A DNA stretch of 64,000 nt, taken from contig NZ_WMIE01000004.1 in the NCBI RefSeq assembly GCF_009711225.1, positions 62,001 to 126,000 of the forward strand, in the 5' to 3' direction. Below are positions 46,016-55,346 of this stretch, piece by piece. The notes beneath the pieces were generated by a model. The model was given only the letters and a program-made list of their open reading frames with translations. It was not told where the DNA came from and made no database searches. The stretch comes from Paracoccus aestuariivivens. GTDB lineage: Bacteria > Pseudomonadota > Alphaproteobacteria > Rhodobacterales > Rhodobacteraceae. Each line of letters begins with the position of its first letter. The first letter of the stretch is position 1. A program made the translations under genes and the position numbers.

Positions 46016-46032
46016 GCCCGATTGGCGGGCCT
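46014..46032. terminator. Hairpin between convergent sugar operon and SbcC-like gene
   Basis: AGGCCCG (46014-46020) and CGGGCCT (46026-46032) form a perfect stem with loop ATTGG, overlapping the TAG stop of the ATPase gene. No T-tract, so termination strength is uncertain. Confidence 0.45.
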
Positions 46033-46042
46033 GACCCGTCGT

Positions 46043-48676
46043 TCAAGCATCGGTCAGAACAGCCACAGCACGATCCCCACCCAACGCCGAGAAGGCACGC
46101 TGACGGCAGGTCAGGACGATGATCTGCTGGTCCTTTGCCACCCGATGCAGGGCATTGAACATCGCCTCGATCCGGTCGTCGTCGCTATGCACCAAGGCAT
46201 CGTCAAGGATGACCGGAACCGTCTGGCCCGCTTTGGCGAACAGCCGTGCAAATGCCAGCCGCGTCAGAATGGCGATCTGTTCACGTGTCCCGCCCGAGAG
46301 GATATCCAGCGTTTCCTGTTGGCCGTTCCGTGTCAGGGCAACGGGCAGCAACGTCTGATCGTCGATCTGCATTTCGGCACCCGGATGGATTTCGGCCAGC
46401 AGCGGTTCGAGTTCGCGCAGAACCGGCGCGAAATAGGCATCGCGGGCTTGCTTGCGGGCATCCTCAAGCGTGCCGCGCAGACGTGCGAGGGCCTGCACTT
46501 CGGCCGCATATCGCGCCTCGCGGGCTGTCGCCGCGGCCAGCCGCCCGCGGGTTTCGTCAAGAAGTTCCTCGATCCCCTGTTCGGCCAATGCGCCAATCGA
46601 ACCGTTGAGGGTCGCGAATTCGTTGCGCAAGCTGTCGCGGCGCGTCCGGGTTTGCGTCACCACCGATTGAGCACGCGACAGTTGCGCCGAGATCATCTCA
46701 AGATCGGGCGCCTCCTTTTCAAGGCCGTCACAGAATGTCCAGGCTTCGGACAGGCGGGCGCCTTGGGTGACCAGATCGGCGCGCAGGGATTGCAGGCGGA
46801 CGGCCAAATCCGAAGCCGCGCCGGCATCAAGCCGCGCGGTTTCGGCGGCCCGTTCGGCCGCCTGACGCGCCGAGTTGGCGGCGGCACGCGTCTCTCTGGC
46901 AATGACCGCACGGCTATGCACCTCGGTCGCACGGGCTTGGGCCTGAGCGATGGCCGCTTGGACATCGACAAGCGCGGCCTCCAGCGCAACCGGATCACCG
47001 GCTTCGCCGCTGACCGCACCAGCGTCGATCTGGGCGCGGGCAAGTTCCTGACGCAGAACGTCCAGTCCCTGCGGCGCGATTTCCGCCAGAAGTGCATCCG
47101 TCGAGGCAATCGTTGCCCCAAGTCGTTGCGTTTCAGCCAGCTTCTGACGCGCCCCGGCCAAGGACGAGGCATCGCAGACCAACAGCTTCGACTTCAATGC
47201 AGCCTCTGCCTCGGTCCGGCGTCGGGCCAGATCTTCTCCGGTGCCGGAACCGGGATCGACACGCATCGAACCGATGCCGGGCAACAGAAAATCACGGGCT
47301 GCGTCGATCAGGTGGCCGCCATCCGGCAGTTCCGTTCCATCGACGGAAATGCGCGCCGCCCCATCGTATCGGACCGAGACGCTGACGGACTGTGCTTCCA
47401 GTTGCGCTGAAATCCGGTCCAGCACCTCGCGCGCCGCTTCGGCTTGAGCAAGACGCGCGGGCGTAACCACGATCACCCGCTGCAGCGCAAGGTCGTTTTC
47501 ACGGCTACGGCGCAGGTCTTCGGCGCGGTGCAGCGCCTTTTGCAAGGCCTGCGCACGGTCCCGCGCGGCTTCGGCAAGCCGCGCGCGCTGTGCGACGTCG
47601 AACCGTCCGCGCAACTCCTTCTCCTGTTCCTGAAGCGAGGTCAGCGTCGAGGCCGACGACCGGTCCAACTTGGCAAGTTCTTCGGCACGGGATTCGGCCT
47701 CGTTTGCCTTTCCGGTCGCACCGTGCAGATCCGCCTCGGCAATAACCAACCGTTCCGAGAGCTGTTCAAGCCGTTGGATTTCGGTTTGGGTTCCAGCTTC
47801 GGTCAGTTGCGCAAGCTTCAGCGATTGCCGCGCTTCCGCCAGCTTTTCAGCATATGCAACGGCGGCTTTCTGGGTCTGTTCGGCTTCGACAAGGCGGTCA
47901 CTGCGCTGGCGCTCGGCTTCGGGATCGTCAAGCTCGCTCAATTGGCGCATGACATCGGCACGACGAGCAAGATCCCCCGACAGCCGCGCTGCCTTGTCGG
48001 CAAGCTCGGCCTCTTGCATGCGCAGGGTTGCCATTTCGTCGGCTGCCTTCGCCCATTCGCCACCGGTTTTGGGCTTCAGGGTAGAGGTCGCAAGGCGGAC
48101 CAGTTCCTGACCGATCCGCGCCAGCACCGCATCCAGCCGGCGTCCGCCTGTCATCAGGTCAATCTCGCCCGCGACCGAGGAAAGCAGATCCCGACGGGTA
48201 TTCAGACCCCGTTCGCGTTCGTTCTTTTCGTTCGTTGACCCGCCTTCAGGTTCGATGCCCAAAAGCCCCTGACGAACCCAAAGCAGCCCCGAAGGACCAG
48301 AAAGGCCGTTACCCAGCAACCGGTCGATCCAGGCCTCGGCCTCGTCGTCTTGTGCGATCAGACGCCCCGTACCATCCAGAACGCGCGCCGTTGCACGCGA
48401 AAGCCAGCGTTTCTCGATACGGAAGCGACCTTGAGGAAGGTCGATTTCCAACGCGATTTCGGGCGCCCCCCCCGCATGGGGTTGCAGTGCCTTGACACTT
48501 TGCTTGGTGCCGCGGTGACGCTCGAAGAAAAGTGCGTGCAATGCGTCGAAGAAGGTCGATTTACCGAATTCGTTCGGTTCGGACAGGACCGTGATGCCGT
48601 CGCCGATACCCGTTATCCGCGCGGTACGACCGGAAAAACGGCGCACATTGGTCAATTCGATGCTGCGGATTTTCAT
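46043..48676 (-). CDS. SbcC/Rad50-like AAA ATPase (YhaN-like)
   Basis: SMC-like ATPase of 877 residues. The N-terminal ATP-binding half has ITVLSEPNEFGKSTFFDALH (Walker A EFGKST), and the C-terminal half has signature LSGGTREQIAILTRLAFARL followed by Walker B VPVILDDALVHSDDDRIEAM. Between them are long Ala/Glu/Arg-rich coiled coils (about 200-760). No C-x-x-C zinc hook is seen in the coil tip, unlike Rad50/SbcC. YhaN proteins of Firmicutes have this form. The start overlaps the stop of the nuclease gene by four bases, so the two proteins surely form an exonuclease complex acting on DNA ends. Confidence 0.88.
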   Translation of the reverse strand: MKIRSIELTNVRRFSGRTARITGIGDGITVLSEPNEFGKSTFFDALHALFFERHRGTKQSVKALQPHAGGAPEIALEIDLPQGRFRIEKRWLSRATARVLDGTGRLIAQDDEAEAWIDRLLGNGLSGPSGLLWVRQGLLGIEPEGGSTNEKNERERGLNTRRDLLSSVAGEIDLMTGGRRLDAVLARIGQELVRLATSTLKPKTGGEWAKAADEMATLRMQEAELADKAARLSGDLARRADVMRQLSELDDPEAERQRSDRLVEAEQTQKAAVAYAEKLAEARQSLKLAQLTEAGTQTEIQRLEQLSERLVIAEADLHGATGKANEAESRAEELAKLDRSSASTLTSLQEQEKELRGRFDVAQRARLAEAARDRAQALQKALHRAEDLRRSRENDLALQRVIVVTPARLAQAEAAREVLDRISAQLEAQSVSVSVRYDGAARISVDGTELPDGGHLIDAARDFLLPGIGSMRVDPGSGTGEDLARRRTEAEAALKSKLLVCDASSLAGARQKLAETQRLGATIASTDALLAEIAPQGLDVLRQELARAQIDAGAVSGEAGDPVALEAALVDVQAAIAQAQARATEVHSRAVIARETRAAANSARQAAERAAETARLDAGAASDLAVRLQSLRADLVTQGARLSEAWTFCDGLEKEAPDLEMISAQLSRAQSVVTQTRTRRDSLRNEFATLNGSIGALAEQGIEELLDETRGRLAAATAREARYAAEVQALARLRGTLEDARKQARDAYFAPVLRELEPLLAEIHPGAEMQIDDQTLLPVALTRNGQQETLDILSGGTREQIAILTRLAFARLFAKAGQTVPVILDDALVHSDDDRIEAMFNALHRVAKDQQIIVLTCRQRAFSALGGDRAVAVLTDA

Positions 48677-49791
48677 TTCTGCACCTCGAGCGCGATAGCA
48701 TAGAGGCGCGCCAACGCCGAAGCCGATATTTCGCGGTCGGCAAGCGAACGGGCTTCGTCTTGCGCTTCGGCCAGCAGTCGTTCGGCCGCCTGTCGCAATG
48801 CGCCAGCGCGGTCGATGCGATCCAAATCGTCCGGGCGCGTATCGGCCGCAAGTCCGCCGAAGTCATGTTCGAACCAGCCGAAATCAGGTGCGATGGCCAG
48901 CGCCTCTTGCTCAAGTGCCGTTCGCTCGGCCAAGGGTAACCGCCCGCTTACGATCAACCTGACCAGCATATCGCGACGTTTATCGACTGTGGGCAGTACG
49001 CCCGCCAGACGCGACAACGCGTCGTCGCCCGGAAGCAGATCCACGGCTAGGCTCCGCCACGAAAAATGCCCCGTCTCGACCACATCGACCTCGAGGCTGC
49101 CGCCAAGCGAGACAAGCAGCGCCCCTGCATTCGTGTCGTGTTTGAAACCGTCGGCTTCGGGTGTGCCAGCATACCACGTCGCGGCACCGATCCGCATCCG
49201 TCCGTGCCAATCGCCAAGCGCCAGATAGTCCAATCCCGACAGCGTCGCGCGATCCGGAGGGATAATTCCCGCAACCCCTTCCTCGCCCGAGAAATCGGTG
49301 ATCGCGCCGTGGCCAAGGCCAATGCGTAAATGCCCTGCCGGAGTGGCCGCACCCATCGACTCGGTCAAATCACGACCGGGCCTGCGCTGCGTGCATGGTG
49401 CGGGCAAGACCGTCACCCGAGGCGCGATCTCGAACGGCGCGGCATCGGTCACCGCGCGCAGGTTATCGGGTCCGTCGGTCGCAATCCGCCGCCAAAGTTC
49501 GGATGCGGCCAGACTGTCGTGGTTGCCCGGCAGCATGATCCACGTCAGATCCCGTTCGGCTGCCATGGCACGCAAAGCGTGGCGCAGGGTTTCCGGCGAC
49601 GGGGTTTCCGCGTCGAACGTGTCACCGGCAAGCAGCACGGTCGTCGCACCGCCCTGCCTCGCGGCGTGAGCCAATCTGGCGATGCTGCCATGGCGGGCTT
49701 CGCGCAGGCGGTTGCGGATCGCCTCGGGATAAGCACCGAATGCCTTGCCCAGATGCAGGTCAGAAGAATGCAGGAAACGGAAATTCACCAA
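48673..49791 (-). CDS. SbcD/Mre11-like exonuclease (YhaO-like)
   Basis: Metallophosphoesterase of 372 residues. The metal-binding motifs are all present: SSDLHLGKAFG, LLAGDTFDAETPSPE, MLPGNHDSLAA, GLGHGAI, and LALGDWHGRMRIG, followed by the capping segment TPEADGF. These match DNA repair exonucleases of the SbcD/YhaO group. It is translationally coupled to the SbcC-like ATPase downstream. The complex should trim DNA ends or hairpins in repair. In this window it stands alone as a two-gene operon beside oxyR. Confidence 0.9.
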   Translation of the reverse strand: MVNFRFLHSSDLHLGKAFGAYPEAIRNRLREARHGSIARLAHAARQGGATTVLLAGDTFDAETPSPETLRHALRAMAAERDLTWIMLPGNHDSLAASELWRRIATDGPDNLRAVTDAAPFEIAPRVTVLPAPCTQRRPGRDLTESMGAATPAGHLRIGLGHGAITDFSGEEGVAGIIPPDRATLSGLDYLALGDWHGRMRIGAATWYAGTPEADGFKHDTNAGALLVSLGGSLEVDVVETGHFSWRSLAVDLLPGDDALSRLAGVLPTVDKRRDMLVRLIVSGRLPLAERTALEQEALAIAPDFGWFEHDFGGLAADTRPDDLDRIDRAGALRQAAERLLAEAQDEARSLADREISASALARLYAIALEVQK

Positions 49792-49977
49792 ATACCCTTT
49801 GAATTGGGTTCAAATATTGATTGTCTATCTGGATGGATTTCCCAGCATTTTCCAGAGGATTTCACCTTCAACCCGTCATGTGACGCGCCGGAATCAACCG
49901 GCCGTACCCAAATCCGGTTCCGGAACGGGGTTGCGGCGTATAACACTATTTCCGCCAAGTCTGGCGCGAATGCGGGC

Positions 49978-50892
49978 TCAACCTGCCGGACTTGCCGAAG
50001 GATCGTTCAACAGATCCCCCGCAATCTGGCCGAGCAAGTCGGCCAAACCGTTCATCAGTTTCTCATGACTGGTCGATTTGCGCCAGAACAAGCCGATCCT
50101 GCGGCGGAACTGGTCCGAGGCGACGGGCAGGACCGCCATTCCTTCGGTCTGACGGCATGCCAAAGCGGGCAGCAAGGTCATGCCGACGCCGGCAATCACC
50201 ATCTGGCGCAGGGTTTCAAGACTGGTGGCGCGGAAATCGTCATATTCGCGCGCACCGGCATTGCGGCACAACTCGAGCGCCTGATCACGCAGGCAATGGC
50301 CCTTTTCCAACAGCATAAGGTGCTGACCGGCCAACATGTCCGGCCCGATCGGCGGATTTTCCCTTGCCAAGGGATGGTTGTCCGGCACGGCCAATCGGAA
50401 CGGCTCGTCGAAAAGCACCCGCCCAGTCAGGTGGCTATCCATCACCGGCAAGGCCAGCAACGCTGCATCAAGGTGACCGTCGACCAATTTGCGGGTGAGG
50501 CTGCTGCTTTTTTCCTCGGTCAGCATCAACTCGACGCCCGGAAATTGTTTCAGGAAGCGCGGAATGACGCGGGGCAGAAGATAGGGGCCAAGGGTCGGAA
50601 AAACGCCCAGATGCAGGCTGGGCGTTCCGGTTTCGCGCAGATTGTCGGCCTCGGCGCGGATCTGCGCCACCTCGTCCAGCACGCGGCGGGCGCGGGCCAA
50701 CAGCAGACTGCCCGCACGGGTCAGCGCAACCTTGCGCGGAGAGCGCTCGAACAACGGCAAGCCGAGCTCATCTTCAAGCTTGCGGATCTGCGCCGAAAGA
50801 GTCGGTTGGCTGACGCCGCAGATCTCGGCTGCGCGGTGGAAGTTGCGCTGATCGGCAACCGCAACCAGATACTCCAGATCGCGCAGCTTCAT
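49978..50892 (-). CDS. oxyR: Peroxide-sensing LysR regulator OxyR
   Basis: LysR-type regulator of 304 residues. N-terminal HTH FHRAAEICGVSQPTLSAQIR. The effector domain contains both redox cysteines: Cys200 in LEKGHCLRDQ and Cys209 in ALELCRNAG, matching E. coli Cys199 and Cys208 in spacing, followed by the conserved FRATSLETLRQMV. It starts eight bases after the ahpF stop on the same strand, so it is probably co-transcribed with ahpC-ahpF and activates that operon when oxidised by peroxide. Confidence 0.95.
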   Translation of the reverse strand: MKLRDLEYLVAVADQRNFHRAAEICGVSQPTLSAQIRKLEDELGLPLFERSPRKVALTRAGSLLLARARRVLDEVAQIRAEADNLRETGTPSLHLGVFPTLGPYLLPRVIPRFLKQFPGVELMLTEEKSSSLTRKLVDGHLDAALLALPVMDSHLTGRVLFDEPFRLAVPDNHPLARENPPIGPDMLAGQHLMLLEKGHCLRDQALELCRNAGAREYDDFRATSLETLRQMVIAGVGMTLLPALACRQTEGMAVLPVASDQFRRRIGLFWRKSTSHEKLMNGLADLLGQIAGDLLNDPSASPAG

Positions 50893-50900
50893 CTTTTGCC

Positions 50901-52466
50901 TCAGGCCGCCTTTTCGGCAACCGGCAGGCGGATCAGGTGATCGAATGCCGCAAGCGAGGCCCGCGCCCCTTCGCCCATCGCGATCACGATCTGCTTATAG
51001 GGCGCGGTGGTGCAGTCGCCCGCTGCAAACACACCCGGAAGCGACGTCGCGCCATGCGTGTCGGTGACGACCTCGCCGCGCGGCGACAGGGTCAGCGTGC
51101 CTTTCAGCCATTCGGTGTTTGGGACAAGGCCGATCTGGACGAAAATCCCTTCCAGCGGCAGATCGACGATCTCGCCATTGGTGCGGTTTTCATAAGCCAG
51201 ACCGGTGACACGCTTGCCGTCGCCTTTGACCTCGGTGGTGCGGGCGTTGGTCAGGATCGTGACGTTCTTCAGGCTTTTCAGCTTGCGTTGCAGCACCTCA
51301 TCGGCGCGCAGGTGCTTGTCGAACTCGATCAGCGTGACATGGGCGACCAGACCCGCAAGGTCGATCGCCGCCTCGACGCCGGAATTGCCGCCGCCGATCA
51401 CGGCGATGCGCTTGCCCTTGAACAGCGGGCCGTCGCAATGCGGGCAGAAGGCCACGCCCTTGTTCATGTATTCCTGTTCGCCCGGCACACCCATGCGCCG
51501 CCAGCGCGCGCCGGTCGACAGGATCACGGAGGCCGCCGTCAGGCTTGCCCCCGAGGCCAGCGTCACGCGGAAACCGTCCTTGACGGCGTCCAGACGGGCG
51601 GCTTGTTGGCCGTTCATGATCTCGACATCATATTCGCGGACATGGGTTTCAAGCGCGCGGGCCAGTTTCGGGCCTTCGGTATGGGGGACCGAGATCAGGT
51701 TCTCGATCGACATGGTGTCAAGGACTTGCCCGCCGAAACGCTCGGCGAGGACGCCGGTGCGGATGCCTTTGCGCGCGGAATAGACCGCCGCCGCAGCGCC
51801 GGCAGGACCGCCGCCAACGACCAGAACGTCGAAGGGGTCTTGCGCCTTGATCGCCTCGGCGGCGCGGTCGGCGGCTCCGGTGTCGATCTTGGCAAGGATT
51901 TCCTCGACGCCCATGCGGCCAGCGCCGAAGACCTCGCCGTTCAGGAAGATCGTGGGAACCGACATGATCTGGCGGGCATCGACCTCGGGCTGGAACAGCG
52001 CGCCGTCAATCGCGACATGTTCGATGCCGGGGTTCAGCACCGCCATCAGGTTCAGCGCCTGCACCACATCGGGGCAGTTCTGGCAGGACAGCGAGAAATA
52101 GGTTTCGAAGCGGAACTGGCCCTTCAGCGCGCGGATCTGGTCCTGCAGCGCCTGTTCGACCTTGGGGGGATAGCCACCGACCTGAAGCAGCGCCAGCACC
52201 AGCGAGGTGAACTCATGCCCCATCGGCAGACCTGCAAAGGTCAGGTGGATGTCGTGGCCCGGAGAGGTCAGGGCAAAGGACGGCACGCGCGCGCCATCGT
52301 CGCCGCGGGTGACGGAAATCTTGTCGGAAAGGCTGCGGATATCGTCCAGCAGCGCCAGCATCTCGCGCGATTTCGCGCCATCATCGGCATGGGCCGTGAT
52401 CTCGACGGGGCGGGTCAGGCGCTCAAGATAGGCTTTGAGCTGGGTTTTCATGTTGGCGTCAAGCAT
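50901..52466 (-). CDS. ahpF: Alkyl hydroperoxide reductase subunit F
   Basis: NADH-dependent flavoprotein disulfide reductase that recycles AhpC. From the ATG at 52466, preceded by AAAGGA, the product is 521 residues, the same length as E. coli AhpF. The N-terminal tandem thioredoxin-like domain has CQNCPDV. The FAD domain shows [19 protein letters not shown], and the NADH domain [19 protein letters not shown]. The redox pair is in CPHCDGP. The C-terminal FAD motif is GVFAAGDCT. It lies between ahpC and oxyR, all on the minus strand. Confidence 0.96.
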   Translation of the reverse strand: MLDANMKTQLKAYLERLTRPVEITAHADDGAKSREMLALLDDIRSLSDKISVTRGDDGARVPSFALTSPGHDIHLTFAGLPMGHEFTSLVLALLQVGGYPPKVEQALQDQIRALKGQFRFETYFSLSCQNCPDVVQALNLMAVLNPGIEHVAIDGALFQPEVDARQIMSVPTIFLNGEVFGAGRMGVEEILAKIDTGAADRAAEAIKAQDPFDVLVVGGGPAGAAAAVYSARKGIRTGVLAERFGGQVLDTMSIENLISVPHTEGPKLARALETHVREYDVEIMNGQQAARLDAVKDGFRVTLASGASLTAASVILSTGARWRRMGVPGEQEYMNKGVAFCPHCDGPLFKGKRIAVIGGGNSGVEAAIDLAGLVAHVTLIEFDKHLRADEVLQRKLKSLKNVTILTNARTTEVKGDGKRVTGLAYENRTNGEIVDLPLEGIFVQIGLVPNTEWLKGTLTLSPRGEVVTDTHGATSLPGVFAAGDCTTAPYKQIVIAMGEGARASLAAFDHLIRLPVAEKAA

Positions 52467-52494
52467 CGCGGGTCCTTTCCGAAAGCGGGTGGTA

Positions 52495-52514
52495 GGGGCC
52501 GGAAAGCCGGCCCC
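52495..52514 (-). repeat. Intercistronic hairpin between ahpC and ahpF
   Basis: GGGGCCGG (52495-52502) and CCGGCCCC (52507-52514) form a perfect eight-base-pair stem with a four-base loop directly after the ahpC stop and 29 bases before the ahpF start. No T-tract is present on the transcribed strand. It could reduce ahpF expression relative to ahpC. Confidence 0.6.
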
Positions 52515-52521
52515 GGCCAGA

Positions 52522-53085
52522 TCAGATCTTGCCGACGAGGTCGAGCGAGGGTGCGAGGGTCTCAGCACCTTCTTGCCATTTGGCGGGGCAGACTTCGCCC
52601 GGATGCGCGCGGACATATTGTGCGGCCTTGATCTTGCGCACCAGATTTGAGGCGTCGCGGCCGATGCCTTCGGCGGTGATTTCCATCGCCTGAATGACGC
52701 CATCGGGGTCGACGATGAAGGTGGCGCGGTCAGCCAGACCCTCTTCTTCGCGCATGGCGTCGAAGTTGCGGGTGATGATGCCGACAGGGTCGCCGATCAT
52801 GGCATATTCGATCTTGCCGATGGTGTCCGAGCTATCATGCCATGCTTTGTGGGTGAAGTGGGTGTCGGTCGAGACCGAGAACACTTCGACGCCCATTTTC
52901 TGTAGTTCGGCATAGTTGTCAGCGACATCGCCCAGTTCGGTCGGGCAAACGAAGGTGAAGTCGGCCGGGTAGAAGAAGAAGACCGACCATTTGCCGAGCG
53001 CGTCGGCTTCGGTCACTTCGATGAACTTGCCCTGCTTGAATGCCTGAGCCCTGAAGGGGCGGATTTTCGTATTGATGAGCGCCAT
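52522..53085 (-). CDS. ahpC: Alkyl hydroperoxide reductase subunit C (peroxiredoxin)
   Basis: Two-cysteine peroxiredoxin of 187 residues, same length as E. coli AhpC, that reduces hydrogen peroxide and organic hydroperoxides. The peroxidatic cysteine is in [15 protein letters not shown] and the resolving cysteine in [13 protein letters not shown] near the C-terminus. The AhpC motif [15 protein letters not shown] is present. AAGGA precedes the ATG. It is the first gene of the ahpC-ahpF-oxyR group; the upstream region holds OxyR-like dyads. Confidence 0.97.
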   Translation of the reverse strand: MALINTKIRPFRAQAFKQGKFIEVTEADALGKWSVFFFYPADFTFVCPTELGDVADNYAELQKMGVEVFSVSTDTHFTHKAWHDSSDTIGKIEYAMIGDPVGIITRNFDAMREEEGLADRATFIVDPDGVIQAMEITAEGIGRDASNLVRKIKAAQYVRAHPGEVCPAKWQEGAETLAPSLDLVGKI

Positions 53086-53382
53086 GATCGGTCCTTTCCA
53101 GAAGTGCTGACCGCTTCCTATGCAGATGCAGCATGCGAGGGAAATTGATTAATCTAAACACATCGATAGATTTTATCTATCATTCCGCCGTCCGTTCGAT
53201 TTATTAGTTAATTTCAGATAGATACTTTGTGTATCTGCGAAAAATGAAACGATGCGCCTTATGCATGGCAGCTATGCGGGCAATTTCCCGCGTTCTCCGT
53301 CAGGACGCAGGCCGCGCGGGGACATCAGATTTTTCCCCGTAGACATGACCGCAGCTGGAATGGCCAGGGATTTACAGGTGGG
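53086..53382. promoter_or_regulatory. ahpC upstream region with two OxyR-like dyads
   Basis: No gene is seen in these 297 bases. The 17-mer at 53165-53181 is a perfect inverted repeat, GATAGAT-TTT-ATCTATC, and includes ATAG-N7-CTAT, the half-module of the OxyR consensus. A second dyad, AGATAC-TTTGT-GTATCT, lies at 53220-53236. They are centred about 88 and 143 bases upstream of the ahpC start. OxyR encoded nearby is the likely binder. Confidence 0.65.
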
Positions 53383-54369
53383 TTAACTTCTCAAGGGATC
53401 GTCATGTGTCAGGTTGATATTGGGGTGTGCGGCGAATATCTGCAGGACAATCTCGAAAAAGGTCTCACCTTCTCCACGCTCAACGGCGTCAAGCTGCGCT
53501 TGAATATGCCGCGTGTTGTATCCGACAGGTTGCGCCAACTTGCCAAGCAGCCAATTCCGCGTGGTCCCGACCCCCAGATCCTGACGGCTTTTCCCGATAT
53601 TCTTCCAATGGATACCCACCGACATTGCGCCGTTCAGCGCCCCGTATCCACCGTAAAGCATGTCATCCAGAGCATCCAGACTATGACCCAGTCGCCAATC
53701 CTCGTTGGCCATGAAGACACGGTTGATCTCTTCATAAAAACCATCGATGCCGTCAAAGCTGCCACCGTCAATGGTCAAGGTAAGGACAGGTTTCGTTTCC
53801 TCCGCCCGCCCTTCGCAGCGCATTTCCAGAAGATCCGCGACGCGGTCGACGTCGCATAGCCTGCTTGCGGAAATCCGGCGCAAGATCAGGTCATTGCGAT
53901 TGCGCAGCAACGCAGCTGCGCCGTTGTCGCCGGTCAGATGCCCCAACCGGTAAAACAGCGCGCGAGGAAGCAAGGCAGGTGGCATCGGACGCTTGCCTTT
54001 GGCCATCGCGGGGTGGGTGAGGCATCCCCGTACAACCTCGACAAGATCGCAACGCGCCAGACGGGGCATATCGGCCAGTAGCAGCAAGACATGGCTTGCA
54101 CCGCTATTTCGGGCGGCCTTGATCCCGGCGGCAAGACTGCGGCTTTGAGATGAACGGACATGACCGATCAGCACGGGGCGCAGGCCGCGAAACAACCCCG
54201 AATGGCGGCTGTCACGCAGAACGACGAACCCCCGACAACGTGGCAGTCCTTGCAGGGTCCGGACGATATGGGCGGCCAAAGGACGTCCCTCAAATGCCGC
54301 CATCAGTTTGTCCTGACTGCCAAAGCGGCGCGATTGGCCCGCTGCCAGTACGACGACGGCCAGTTTCAC
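53383..54369 (-). CDS. MobA/MocA-like nucleotidyltransferase fused to a barstar-like domain
   Basis: Continuous frame of 328 residues from a GTG at 54369 that overlaps the xdhC stop. Residues 1 to about 205 form a molybdopterin nucleotidyltransferase-like domain: LAVVVLAAGQSRRFGSQDKL, metal aspartate in LLLLADMPRL, GDNGAAALLR, and the closing motif LCDVDRVADLLEM. Such enzymes (MocA) add CMP to molybdopterin for hydroxylases like IorAB. From about residue 215 a second domain follows: LTIDGGSFDGIDGFYEEINR, HSLDALDDMLYGGYG, and a helical end TFFEIVLQIFAAHPNINL. The LDAL-D-L pattern, with aspartates where barstar has Asp35 and Asp39, indicates a barstar (ribonuclease inhibitor) fold. GGAGG at 53799-53803 inside the junction hints that this was once a separate gene; the nearest in-frame start after it, TTG at 53778, is 20 bases away. 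No frameshift or stop separates the halves. Confidence 0.82.
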   Translation of the reverse strand: MKLAVVVLAAGQSRRFGSQDKLMAAFEGRPLAAHIVRTLQGLPRCRGFVVLRDSRHSGLFRGLRPVLIGHVRSSQSRSLAAGIKAARNSGASHVLLLLADMPRLARCDLVEVVRGCLTHPAMAKGKRPMPPALLPRALFYRLGHLTGDNGAAALLRNRNDLILRRISASRLCDVDRVADLLEMRCEGRAEETKPVLTLTIDGGSFDGIDGFYEEINRVFMANEDWRLGHSLDALDDMLYGGYGALNGAMSVGIHWKNIGKSRQDLGVGTTRNWLLGKLAQPVGYNTRHIQAQLDAVERGEGETFFEIVLQIFAAHPNINLTHDDPLRS

Positions 54370-55346
54370 CTTTGGTTCGCTTCGGCCAGCACTTCGGCCA
54401 GAACCGAGGCCGCCAGAGTCCGGGGATCGCGTGTCGAGGGGATGACGCCAATCGGCCCACGCAGCCTGCACAATTGACTTTCGGGTAAACCCATCGCACG
54501 CAACTCCTGCAAGCGCCGCTCGGCGGCCCGCCTGCTGCCCTGCGCTCCGACGTAGAATGCGGGGCTAGCCAGCAGATCGCACAGGATCGCGGGTTCATGG
54601 TCGTGATCGTGAAAGAACAGTACAGCGGCGGTAAAGGGATCTATGGCAACCTTCTGCACCGATCCGGTTAGGCCCAGTTTCTGAACAGATAGTCCTGATA
54701 GCGCGGACAGCGTCTCGGGATCGGGCGAGTGCAGCGCCGTTTCATAACCCGCGCCAGAGGTCATACGGGCAAACGCAATCGCCTCGGGGCCTTTGCCGAA
54801 TACGGCAAATCTTGGGTCGGGATCGACCGTCAGATCCAGCCAGCCGGACATGGGTTTAACAGAGAGGCCCGCCGCGGAAATCCAGATCTGCAACCGTTGT
54901 CGGGCATCCAGATGGCGCTTCAAGCGGTCTTGAGTTTCCACGTCGGGCGCAGGGATGACGCAGATATCCAGACCACCGCCACAGGGCAGTTCCAGATCGC
55001 GGAAGGGTGAACCCATTCCGTAGCGCAGCAGTAACCCCTGCCCGCACGCCGCAGCGCGAGTGGCATGAACCGCAATATCGGCGTCGATGCAGCCCGATGA
55101 CAGCGATCCACGCAGGCTTCCATCGACCGCGAGTACCATCGTCGCTCCGACTGGCCGGTACGAGGGACCATCGGTCCCGACGATAAAGGCCAAGGCTACG
55201 GCAGGAGGACCGGCCAAAGGCAGATCGCTGGCGCGGACCAAGGCGCGCGGAACCATATCCACCTGAATGCGCTGATCTTTCAACTTGGTCCCTGCGAGTT
55301 GCCTTGTTTTACTATAGAACGCCAGTTCCGGCTGAACAGCCCGCAT
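54366..55346 (-). CDS. xdhC: XdhC/CoxI-family molybdenum cofactor insertion protein
   Basis: Protein of 326 residues. The N-terminal XdhC domain has GTDGPSYRPVGATMVLAVDG and GSLSSGCIDADI. A Rossmann-like C-terminal domain begins FAVFGKGPEAIAFARM and ends YVGAQGSRRAAERRLQELRA, the XdhC_C signature. Members bind the sulfurated molybdenum cofactor and deliver it to xanthine-dehydrogenase-family enzymes; the client here should be IorAB upstream in the cluster. The ATG at 55346 directly follows the stop of the previous gene. A later ATG at 55256 is possible. Confidence 0.9.
   Translation of the reverse strand: MRAVQPELAFYSKTRQLAGTKLKDQRIQVDMVPRALVRASDLPLAGPPAVALAFIVGTDGPSYRPVGATMVLAVDGSLRGSLSSGCIDADIAVHATRAAACGQGLLLRYGMGSPFRDLELPCGGGLDICVIPAPDVETQDRLKRHLDARQRLQIWISAAGLSVKPMSGWLDLTVDPDPRFAVFGKGPEAIAFARMTSGAGYETALHSPDPETLSALSGLSVQKLGLTGSVQKVAIDPFTAAVLFFHDHDHEPAILCDLLASPAFYVGAQGSRRAAERRLQELRAMGLPESQLCRLRGPIGVIPSTRDPRTLAASVLAEVLAEANQR

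Noticed and set aside
46022..47410. Plus-strand frame of 462 codons
   Set aside because: Lies entirely antisense to the SbcC-like ATPase, has no family motifs and a shadow-like Arg/Gln/Gly composition.
49330..52631. Long plus-strand frames opposite the SbcD-like nuclease, oxyR and ahpF
   Set aside because: All are antisense to well-supported genes with complete catalytic motifs and show no domain of their own.
53383..53778. Separate barstar-like gene starting at TTG 53778
   Set aside because: The start codon is 20 bases from the nearest ribosome site and the upstream frame runs straight through; kept as an alternative within the fusion entry.
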